From: Kappaphycus alvarezii | Taxonomy: Eukaryota > Rhodophyta > Florideophyceae > Gigartinales > Solieriaceae | DNA length: 64,000 nt | NCBI GenBank assembly: GCA_002205965.3 | Contig: NADL03000032.1 | Span: 62,001 to 126,000 of the forward strand | Direction: 5' to 3' | Shown here: in pieces, positions 45,230 through 53,771 of the stretch | Numbering within the stretch: the first letter of the stretch is position 1 | Layout: the number at the start of each line of letters is the position of its first letter | Notes under the pieces: generated by a model | Seen by the model: only the letters and a program-made list of their open reading frames with translations | What the model was told of the DNA's origin: nothing | Databases searched by the model: none | Translations under genes and position numbers: made by a program

Positions 45230-46190
45230 CACCAAACGGGGATTAGGGTTTTGGAGGCGCATGTCAAGAGGCATGGCTGGCTCTGTTGCTTGGATTGACG
45301 GGGTACACGCCTGAGACGGGTTTATCGGGCATGTTTAAGGTACATTGACGCATTTGGCTGACGGGAAACCAAACTTGTGTAGCGGGCCGATCACTTGTAA
45401 ATATGTTCTACTACATTGGCCCCCAGCTGGTACCAGCCTCGAACTCGGACTGGGTAGGAATTGGATGAGCGGATGCTGAAAGCCAGTGAAACGCTCTCGT
45501 GGTTTCAATCCGGCAAATTGGCAGCACAACGGAGCTAGTAGCGGCCTTCACTAGTGGCAGTACACGTTTTAAAGCGGCGACATCTACTGCTGGACAAGGG
45601 CGCGCAGCACATTTCTCGCAAAGCTGTTTCAGTGCTGAACAGATCACTCGTTGGGACATGGGTACGCGCTACATCGAACAAAATGTGCAGTCGGGTGAAG
45701 ATCTGAAAGAAAATGCAGTGCGTAGTTGGCAGCATTTGTCTACTCTTCAGAGTAAAAGGGATCAAGATTTGTACGTGTCCGGTATTTTGAAAATTGCAGA
45801 GATCATATGGACCAAAAGGCAGCTATGAAAATCGCTCCCTGCCGTGCAGTTCTGTACAGTACTGTAGATCATTCGTTACAGTACTGTAGATCATTCGTTA
45901 CGTTCGTTACACACTGTACTAACACTGTAATGTAATGCAAACTGTAATGTAACATCGTCAAATATACCCCTCCTCAGCTATGCCCCTAACAGTCTGGCCT
46001 ACGTAGCATACTGTACCATCTGTGGCCTTCCCAAGTGTGATTGTCGCCGCACCAAGAGCTCACTTGTGAAAGATCTTTATTACTTATCTGGAGTGTGCAC
46101 CGACTGACCCACTATTTAGTTTAGACCTAACTGGATGGACCAAATCGGTCACGTGCAGTGGGGCGCGCGATATGATGGCCATAGCCACCG
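45230..46190 (+). other. intergenic with one weak ORF and a 22-bp tandem duplication
   Basis: A plus-strand frame at 45499-45828 (109 codons from a GTG) has a plausible helical C-terminus (VSGILKIAEIIWTKRQL) but no domain; an opposite frame overlaps it. At 45856-45877 and 45878-45899 a 22-base unit starting ACAGTACTGTAGATC is duplicated exactly. Confidence 0.35.
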
Positions 46191-46199
46191 ACGACCACA

Positions 46200-46870
46200 A
46201 AGCGCAACTGATACGCTGGTAGATGCGTGTGCGTATCGTAGCGTCCCAGGTGTGGCATTTCCTGGCTACACGTGGTACAAACGCTTCAATGAATAATGCC
46301 GTCTCTAGACAAGGGGCACCGAGGGAGTCGAAAACCAGAGGCTGGAATCAGAAACCTGGGTCGCGGGAGGGCAGGGAGGGGGGAACCAGGCGCATTGACA
46401 GCTTGTGCTGTAGGTCCTGAACCTTGCGTTGATCAGTGAGGGCGGCAGCCCTACCGGCGACTTGCGTCGCTTTGGTGATTGAGGACTGCATGAACGGGAA
46501 CGTCACGGCGACGTCGCATGCGATGGGTCGGTCTGGTAGGCCAGCTTCAATGTCACGGGGGGGTTGCACGAGGAGAATGTCGGCGGGCCTGTGGTCCGTA
46601 CCGGGGAGGAGATTCTGAATTTCAAACTCGTAGTCAAGGCCGGCGGAGCGGAAAACGCGCCACGCGAACTCGTTGCAGCGGTCGGCGGCATAGTCACCGT
46701 GGACATCCATGTCCTGCTGGCGGTGCTGGCATTTCAAGGGCACCGAGTCTGTAGACTGGGAGACCGAGGTGCCTGCGCAGCATGATGCCCCAGTGTTCCG
46801 ATGACACCTTCGTCGCAGTAGTCGGATGGGCATATGGGAACGCCGCAGCACCGGTGTAACGGAAGCCCAA
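46200..46870 (-). mobile_element. LINE-like element C-terminal domain, third copy
   Basis: The minus strand reads SSEHWGIMLRRHLGLPVY, then a Cys/His cluster with MDVHGDYAADRC, LLPGTDHRPADILLVQPP and PIACDVAVTFPFMQSSI. The blocks match the 12890-13650 copy (VMLRRHLGVPVF, MDHLGDHAADLC, LLPGLDARPAT, PVAHDITVSSPF). The RPAD-iLL-(x)-CDV spacing suggests a PD-(D/E)XK-like nuclease, an inference. The longest frame extends to 47046 but its first part is in another register. Broken fossil. Confidence 0.65.
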
Positions 46871-47321
46871 GGCTCGAATCCGGTGACGTGTGGACATTTC
46901 AGAGTGGCAGCTGGGGCGAGGCACCCTCTTCCATCGGTCGTCTTCCCACATGTGCAGTAACTGTACTGCCCTCCCAAAACGCGACCCTTGACCGCGAGTT
47001 CCCGATGCTTCCCTGACTTTCTGGGAAAACGAGAGAGACGCACCATTACAGTGTCCTGACCTGTTCACAATGTGCTCTTCCATGCATTGCGACGCTCTGC
47101 TCTCGACGGGCATTGGAGACGGGCATCTTGGACCACCCTTACGACTCGTGCCAACCACAACCGGTTCTCTGTCCGCCGCCGGGGACATTTCCTAATCTTC
47201 CCGCCGCCTCTTCGATTTTTCTTACCCCTTCCACTCTCCTCCTCCATGTGGTCCACCACCATCTTGATCTTCCCATATTCGGCGACCCTGTGCTCAGTGG
47301 CAGCAATCCTCCGATGCGATA

Positions 47322-47888
47322 GTGCCATACAGCCACCACGCCTTCTTTTCCACACCTGCTTTTGTTGCTACGCACCGCCACAATATCAGCCGTAATACAA
47401 TAGCCCGCCACAGGTCTCCAAACATTTCCGACCCCACTGACATCCCGGTGCAGCCCACCGTACCTCTTAGAATCCTTTCCTCAGCCTCTACCGACTGCAA
47501 CATACCCGTCTGCAGCTCGTACATTTCTATCCTCGGCCTCTCCTACATACTCGACGTTGCCGACTTCGGCAAACTAGCTCACTGTGCCCGCCATGTCCAG
47601 CAAGCCTTATCCCTCCCCGACTCTGCCGGCCTTTGTTTACTAGGCTGGAAGCTTGTTCCCTTAACGCATGCCAACTTCAGCGCCCATTCTGCGTGTATTG
47701 CGACGGAGTTTACCAAACAGGTCCAGCACCTCTCATACCACTCTGGGTACACGAAGGCCGCGATCCTTGTCCCCATGCATCATAGGCCTAGTTCCGTCAT
47801 TTGGTCCAGTACCGCTGCTGCTGCATATGCTTGCATCCCTCCGACTGAGAAATTCCTTTACCTAACGTTAGCCACAACGACGAATTGA
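47322..47888 (+). CDS. hypothetical protein
   Basis: A 188-codon plus-strand frame. From residue 65 on it reads like a folded protein: ISILGLSYILDVADFGKLAH, LSLPDSAGLCLLGWKLVPLT, ACIATEFTKQVQHLSYHSGY. The first 60 residues are Ser/Thr/Pro-rich and may not be translated; an upstream frame in another register (47072-47395) could supply the true N-terminus. I know no family with this sequence. It is divergent from, and 470 bases away from, the minus-strand PWWP gene. Confidence 0.4.
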   Translation: MPYSHHAFFSTPAFVATHRHNISRNTIARHRSPNISDPTDIPVQPTVPLRILSSASTDCNIPVCSSYISILGLSYILDVADFGKLAHCARHVQQALSLPDSAGLCLLGWKLVPLTHANFSAHSACIATEFTKQVQHLSYHSGYTKAAILVPMHHRPSSVIWSSTAAAAYACIPPTEKFLYLTLATTTN

Positions 47889-47889
47889 A

Positions 47890-48129
47890 ATGGCGAGGAG
47901 TGCAGACTGCATTGACATTGAGTTTCCCTCTGCTAACATATCGAATCGTACTCCACTTGGTGAGGTCGACAACCGTAATTGCCTATGTGTGGTATGCTCG
48001 GCTCTTGATCCGGAGCCGCCCCAGCTTTTGAACCAGTGTCTCCACAGGGACTTAAACTTTCAATTCTGCTTTTCATCAGAGGCTGGTTTGGCCGTTTCCA
48101 ATGCGTCACCTGAGCTGCTCTTCAAATAA
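47890..48129 (+). CDS. small hypothetical protein
   Basis: A 79-codon frame starts one base after the stop of the 47322 frame. It is Cys-containing (CLCVVCSALDPEPPQLLNQC) with no known domain. It could be the continuation of the same gene after a frame change, given how common these are nearby. Confidence 0.3.
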   Translation: MARSADCIDIEFPSANISNRTPLGEVDNRNCLCVVCSALDPEPPQLLNQCLHRDLNFQFCFSSEAGLAVSNASPELLFK

Positions 48130-48359
48130 CTTGAGGCGGCTGATGTCAGCAATGGTTCATGATCATGCAATCAACAAGTCTAGCAACAGTCCAGCTGCTG
48201 AAGATTAAGGGTTCGCCCCGAAATTCCTTGGAACAGCAACTCGAGGCGGGCTTGGATCCCCTGCCAAATCCAACCATTGAATACACAGGTTCCGCATGAA
48301 GACGGTTACTGTTTTTGAGTATGGCACAGCTTCACTGGCCAGTTTTATTCCACGCCTCA

Positions 48360-50004
48360 TTACTGCACGTTGTGAGCGCAAGACAGATTGTTGTACAGGC
48401 CTGTTCGCCAGCTTGCGTAACTTCTCCCGGCCTTCTTCTCCGCCCTATCTGTTTCTCCCTTGTCTGCACCATTTTTGCTCATCGTGATGAACTCCTCAAC
48501 GTCATCGAATGCCGGGGCACATATCCATATGAAGTCCTCCAGCTTAGTCACAACTTCAGGCGATGATTGGGCAGCACTCCGCAGTCCCTGCAGACGAAAA
48601 AAACGAAGCTCTTGCTCGTAAGCGGTCACCAAATAGATCAGAGTGCTCTTGGACTCGGAGGTGTAGAGCTGCTGGTTGCTTAGATCGCCGCTGCAGCCAT
48701 ATCGCGAATCGTGGCTACCTCCATGCTTACCGCTCCTCATTATTATCACAACCGGTGGCCGTATGTTCGGGTTAGTTCTCTGTGACTGGTTAGACTGCCA
48801 GGTCGAAGGACCGGGAGCGCCTGGTGTGTTGCGTTTTGAGGCAGTACTCTCACGCTGGTTGGCACGTGCCATGGACCGCAGTACTCGGCCGCCCGGTGTA
48901 CGGCCGTTTATCAAAGGACTCGGAGAATGTTTGGCTTGCGGAAAGGATTGCCATAGGGCAATCGGTTTGCTCTCGTCCTCTGGATATCTCTGAAGTCGAC
49001 CGAGGTGTGGCGTGGACGGTCCTGGCGTGGAGTTTGGCGGCGGGACCTTGGATTGTTGGGGTGTTGCTTTTTTGTCCTGCTCGTTAACCTTTGCCTTCAC
49101 GTTACGTGCGGGAGTAGGAGTAGACGCCGCACGCTTTCTCTTCTTTCCTTTCGCACTGCCACCATTCTTCTTCCCGTTTCCATTGCCGTTATTCTTCTCC
49201 CCGCTCGCATTGCTATTATTCTTTTTCGCGTTTACGCTCCCATTGCTGTTCTTTTCGGCCACGCTGCCATTATTCTTCTTGCGTTTGCTTTGACCTTATT
49301 CTTCTCCCCACTTGCAGTGCCATTACTGTTCTTTTCGGCCACGCTGCCATTATTGTTCTTTCCGTTTGCATTGCCATTACTGTTCTTTCCGTTTGCACTG
49401 CCATTCTTGTTCTTTCCGGTTCCGCTGCCACTGCTGACCTTTCCCATTGCGCTGGCACTATTGTTCTTTCCGGTTATACTGCCGTTCTTCTTCGTTCCGT
49501 TTGCAATGCCATTATTATTCTCTCCATTTGCGCTGGCATTATTGTTCTTTCCGATTGCGGGGGCATTATTCGTCTTTCCGTTTGCGTTGGCATTATTCTT
49601 CTTTCCGTTTGCATTGGCATTGTTCTTCTTCCCGGTTGCACTGCCATTATTGGTCTCTCCGTATGCATTAGGCACAGCGTATTTTAAGCCTTGCATCGAC
49701 GCAACCTCTCGAGCCTCTCGTACCGCTTCGTTCAAGTGTTCTGAGAACTCCTGAGTACCCGACATGTATTTTTTGGTAGCGTGGATTGAGGAACGGGCGA
49801 AGATCAGAGTGATTAACTTTAACAACTCGCCGTTGTCATTGAAAAACTTAACCATGTACGAGTCTTTCGAAGTGGGAGGTGCTTTATGGTTAGGACCTAG
49901 AATGAATTTGTCTGCCGAAACAATTCTGCCAGGCCACCATGGAAACCCAGTAACGAGACCCATACAAGATCACCAACATTATACTTCTCCCGCTTTCTCA
50001 CCAT
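48360..50004 (-). CDS. PWWP-domain protein with 9-residue tandem repeats, frame-shifted
   Basis: PWWP domains bind methylated histone tails and DNA on nucleosomes. From the ATG at 50004: MVRKREKYNVGDLVWVS, then in the next frame TGFPWWPGRIVSADKF, the PWWP signature; KAPPTSKDSYMVKFFND follows with the aromatic cage region. Residues about 90-260 are a run of about 18 degenerate units of nine residues (for example KNNANANGK, NKNGSANGK). Then come a nuclear-localisation-like KKRKR, a Ser/Pro/Arg-rich linker and a helical C-terminal module (LVTAYEQELRFFRLQGLRSA, KLEDFIWICAPAFDDVEEFI) ending at 48360. Frame changes near 49960 and near 49275 split it, both single-base-type. Total about 545 codons. 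Likely chromatin-associated; partner unknown. Confidence 0.7.
49170..49675 (-). repeat. 27-bp coding minisatellite
   Basis: About 18 head-to-tail units of 27 bases, on the plus strand resembling CTTTCCGTTTGCATTGGCAT plus seven bases. The unit keeps the PWWP gene frame and encodes Asn/Gly/Ala-rich nonapeptides ending in Lys. Read on the plus strand the same array gives a Leu/Phe-rich false ORF of 249 codons. Confidence 0.85.
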
Positions 50005-50049
50005 CTCCACTCTTAAGAAAAAGATTGGCTCCTTCCCTTAATACTTGCT

Positions 50050-50815
50050 GAATGGGACAATCCAAGTGGAACAGAGAGTGGGAGGGTAAAGAACCGGCAA
50101 TCCGGCGAGGTCCACACTCAGGTGCCTTTGCCTCCGGGATAACTTGAGTACGCTTTTGTGAGCTTGCCTTTTGCGCAGTGGTTACGGCGACCCACCATGC
50201 ATGTGGATGCCGAGTGCTGTACCGAAGAAATATTTACTGTAAATCAGTCCTACACAGTATGCAGAATAGACAAAAATTGGTTTTCGGAATATTGCTCGAT
50301 TACTTAGATCAACTCCTACACGTGTTGAGGTTCGGACTCAAGGATGATCACATGGTACTGTACTGTACTGTACAGTAGACTAGTTCAACGTTGAGTTCAA
50401 ACTAGGACTGGAGGGGGAAATTTGGGAAAGGATTGGTGATCGTAATATGTTCCTATTCGCCCTTTTATTTCTTTTTAAATTCCGGCCCGCTACACGTTAC
50501 ATCCGGGCGGGGCGGGTGGCCGGCGGTGACAAACCGCAAGCATAGAGATCAACTGGAAAACATGAATACAGCAGCAATAAGTAAAATAAATGAAAATTCA
50601 AAATTCCATCAAAATGTCCCTAGCTCCACCCTGCCCACAGACCGTTCCTAGGGCCACTGACAAAATACAGTGTGTTGGCACTGAAATTTGGATCAATACC
50701 GAATGGGCTTTCGCGCTTACAGCGGTTTCGATTAGGGTAATCCGGAAAGGCAATAAATCTTACTCACTCGATGGCGACTCAAATTTCAATCGGACAACCC
50801 CTTGACTAAAGAGAC
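50050..50815. other. intergenic, one TACTGTAC run
   Basis: No supported gene. TGGTACTGTACTGTACTGTA lies near 50352-50375. It separates the PWWP gene start from the zinc-finger gene end, both on the minus strand. Confidence 0.4.
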
Positions 50816-50820
50816 GGAAA

Positions 50821-51440
50821 TTAGGTGCGGCCGTACGGCCTCTCTTTCACGGGGTTCATCGTGCCCCCTGCCAATCTCACTCTCGCTTGGTGTTTCGGAC
50901 TGGACTTACATATGTGCTTCGGCGTTGTGAAGAGAGTCGAACGTCTTGTTACACACGGCGCGATGATACCCTTTCGGGTTTTGGACCTGGAACACTTTTG
51001 TCCTTATGCGGTCCGCCACTGAAGTGTTGCAGTTGTATCACGGACTGGAAGTTTCGCAGGCAGACATTGCAGCTCCGAGGAATGCTCTTGGGCTTCTTGA
51101 TCCTCGTTTCCTTATCGTTGGCCATCTGAATGATGGAGTGTTACGAGGCTTTGAAGATTCTCCTTAGCTTCGGAGGAGGCTTTCCAGATGCACTGGCGCG
51201 TTGATGCGTTCATACAGAAGAGGAGGAAAATTCAGCTATCAGAGGTCACCGTGGAATTTGGTAAGGCCTTTCGTCTCTTTTCTTCGGGGCTGTGGTCTCA
51301 ATCATCTCCGCTATCTCCGCGTCTTTCTCTTCCTCCGGGTTGACGACTGACGTTGATGGACGAGAAAGATTACTGGGTCGGTTGATCTGCTGTAACCGCC
51401 TCGATGTAAACTATCTTTGGCGACCTTGGCCGTGATTCTA
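50821..51440 (-). CDS. two-finger JAZ/U1-type C2H2 zinc-finger protein, frame-shifted
   Basis: Minus-strand blocks in order: an acidic segment SVVNPEEEKDAEIAEMIETT and KKRDERPYQIPR (about 51340-51250), then after a gap with possible intron or frame changes ANDKETRIKKPKSIPRS, finger 1 CNVCLRNFQSVIQLQ with HFSGGPHKDK (about 51070-50995), and finger 2 VCNKTFDSLHNAEAH with SSPKHQAR (about 50960-50885), ending KERPYGRT at a TAA at 50821. The CX2C...LxxHxxxxxHK layout is that of JAZ/U1-type fingers, which bind double-stranded RNA or act in ribosome biogenesis in some proteins. Finger 1 is one residue short and finger 2 has lost its first Cys (Arg at that site), and small frame changes lie at both, so the gene is damaged or misread. 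The start is uncertain. Confidence 0.5.
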
Positions 51441-51499
51441 ATCTCTCCTCGGTCCATAATAACCAGGCGTCGAGTCTATCCAAATCTTTCTTAAAACTC

Positions 51500-53165
51500 C
51501 TTTTTCCTGTCCCTTATTTTGTTTTTGAGCAACGGTTGAATAACTGCTGATCGGTGAAGATTGGAGAGGAATTTCAATGGCTAGGCAGAGAACTTTAGAG
51601 GAGTGTTGCTAATTCAAAAGAAAATCAACGTCTAATTCTGATAAATATGTACCCAGAACTCCCTATACCCCTCGGAGAAGTACTTCATTGGGCTTCCTTC
51701 ATTTTTCTCTCTTCTTCTTCTTCAGAATTTACTGATTTTCTGCCTCTTTCGTTATTTCGCAATTTCAAATATAAGGCGGATAAAACGAAAAATGGAGAGA
51801 AATATCTCTACGTCTATAGAATCCTGCTGCTCCTAACATCACTTCGTGACACCTGTGGGGCTAATTATTGTGGCCAGACTGGTTCAAAGTGAAATGGTCA
51901 AAGCATCTCTGTTATTACAAACGGAGAAAAGGCAGGTCCCAGGGGATTCCTGTTGTTCCCAGAGGAACTCTCTTCAACACGATTAATAAAATTGTGTTTA
52001 CTACACTGTTGATTCTTATTACTTCTTCTTTTTAAAGTCATGGTTCTAGACTGGATTGGTGATTAAGTACTAATGCTAGATGTTATCATCTCCCATCCGG
52101 AGTAGTAGTAAATAATGCAACAAGATCCGCAGTAACTATGACTTTTGCACTTGCATTCCGTGAGATACTGACAAGAAATAAAATAGACTCAAAATGATTG
52201 TAATCGCTGTGCAGTGACATCATCATTGTGCGGCATCATTTCAGTAAACATACATGTTGAATAGCTACAAAATAGCCCATTCGGCATTACGGTGTAATCA
52301 ATTTTCGACTGCAGCGTCAGTGGGATGGCATGACTCCGATCGCAGATCATTTCTTTCACAATCTCCCATGGATGACATGACAGGACGAGATTGGCTGATC
52401 CGTAGTATTTTTGCCTGTATCTCCGGTAGAAATATTCCATATGTGACGAGGCCTAGGATGGTGCGAACAGACAGAATAAAATTTGATCGATGAAACTATT
52501 AAATAGTCTCCTGTATGGAACTTTGCCGGTTCTTTAGAAGATTAGGTCTCCATTTCTGTCTGTTGGGAGCCCGTTTACCGTTCTAAAGCGCTAACGCGGC
52601 TATCAATTCGAGTCTGCGATTTCTAGCGGAGGCGTGAGCTATGAACGAGACGTATAAAAAGTATTCATGCTTGTAACTAAGCCGAACGTAAGCTCGAATG
52701 GCAAAAAGTCGGATGCAAGACGGCGATAAGTTAACCTTTCAAGCAGTCTACGGGCATAATCCCCACGTGATGACAGTTTTCACGAGATGTCTTGCACTAA
52801 GACTATTTTTCTAGTAGCAGCCCCTATTATAACGAATCATCAGTATGGCTCGCCTTTTCGCTGTGGTAGCATAAAAAAGTACAGTGTTACACCTAATGTA
52901 ACCTCGAAAAATGAATAGCGGAAGAGTCATAGAATTACTCGGATTTTTTGGATATCAAAGGATTTTAGGGTCGTAGGATTTATAAAATTTGATCCTGTAT
53001 GAATATTATGAACTCTTTTTTGCACTTTATCTCAGTGGCGACTGAGATAAAGTGCGAAGAAGCGTAGAGCTAACTAGAAATGTACTAGATACCAACGGGA
53101 TGGATTTTTCCTCTGGTTTAGATGTCGGAAGCTGTCCTTCGAACTCTATCTGAAATGTTTCGATC
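51500..53165. other. no supported gene
   Basis: Short frames only (51647-51892 plus, 52189-52440 minus, 52254-52493 plus). The 52189-52440 minus frame (ANLVLSCHPWEIVKEMICDR) looks protein-like but is unrecognised and may be transposon debris. A perfect hairpin lies near 53022-53055. Confidence 0.35.
53022..53055. repeat. perfect 14-bp stem-loop
   Basis: GCACTTTATCTCAG and its exact reverse complement CTGAGATAAAGTGC are separated by six bases (TGGCGA). It lies about 115 bases left of the gypsy-3 LTR. No poly-T follows, so it is not a typical RNA polymerase III terminator; its role is unknown. Confidence 0.7.
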
Positions 53166-53170
53166 GACCA

Positions 53171-53549
53171 ATACCCAGCGGTTAATCCTGCGCAAGCACC
53201 CTCGGCACGCGCTGTCACCGGCGGCCGGTGGAAATCTGCCGCAATGGAACCAACGCTAGTCGTTAACGAAGCGACGAAAGGGAAAGGGATAAAGGGTTGC
53301 CAAGGACTTCCGCGCTTCGCGATGGGCGCTTACAGAAGGAAAGAATCGATTGATTGAGTCGCAACTATAAGGGGTAGGTCGATCCAGTAGGTCCAAGGTG
53401 GGCTTAAACTCAAGGGTGGGGCTAAAGTGATGTATTGGACATTATATTTAAAGAGTTCCCCTTGCCCGCCGCCGGCTCAGGTGAGCCGGTTGCAGGGATC
53501 CAACATGGATCCAGATATAATCTATCATAAGCTACTAGAAATAGGTACA
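53171..53549 (-). repeat. gypsy-3 LTR, 3' copy
   Basis: Direct repeat of 63611-63990, containing a TTTAAATATAATG-type minus-strand TATA region (about 53440-53455). The end at GGTACA is set by where similarity stops. Confidence 0.8.
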
Positions 53550-53771
53550 GCGGTCACCATGGGTTGAGCACGCATACCATTTGCTGTAGGATCCTCACAG
53601 CAGGGGATCACATAACACTGGCCCCCCAATTGCGTGGCTTGGGGTAGGGCGCCAGCGATACACTAAATTTCTCCAATCTAAGTGGCCACTCGCCATTTCG
53701 AAGCCGCCTACGGTGAGCGGGGCTAAATTACAAGTTTTTTCTTTGGTAAACGGTCAATAGGAGGGCGGCTC

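Noticed and set aside
46860-46885. GGCTCGAATCC as a tRNA B-box
   Set aside because: No A-box or cloverleaf pairing at the right distance; it lies in the LINE-like fragment.
49170-49675. regular 27-bp repeats as a CRISPR array
   Set aside because: Units are contiguous without spacers, degenerate, and in frame with a eukaryotic gene.
49005-49754. 249-codon Leu/Phe-rich ORF that looks like a membrane protein
   Set aside because: It is the antisense reading of the 27-bp repeat in the PWWP gene; the minus strand carries the recognisable domain.
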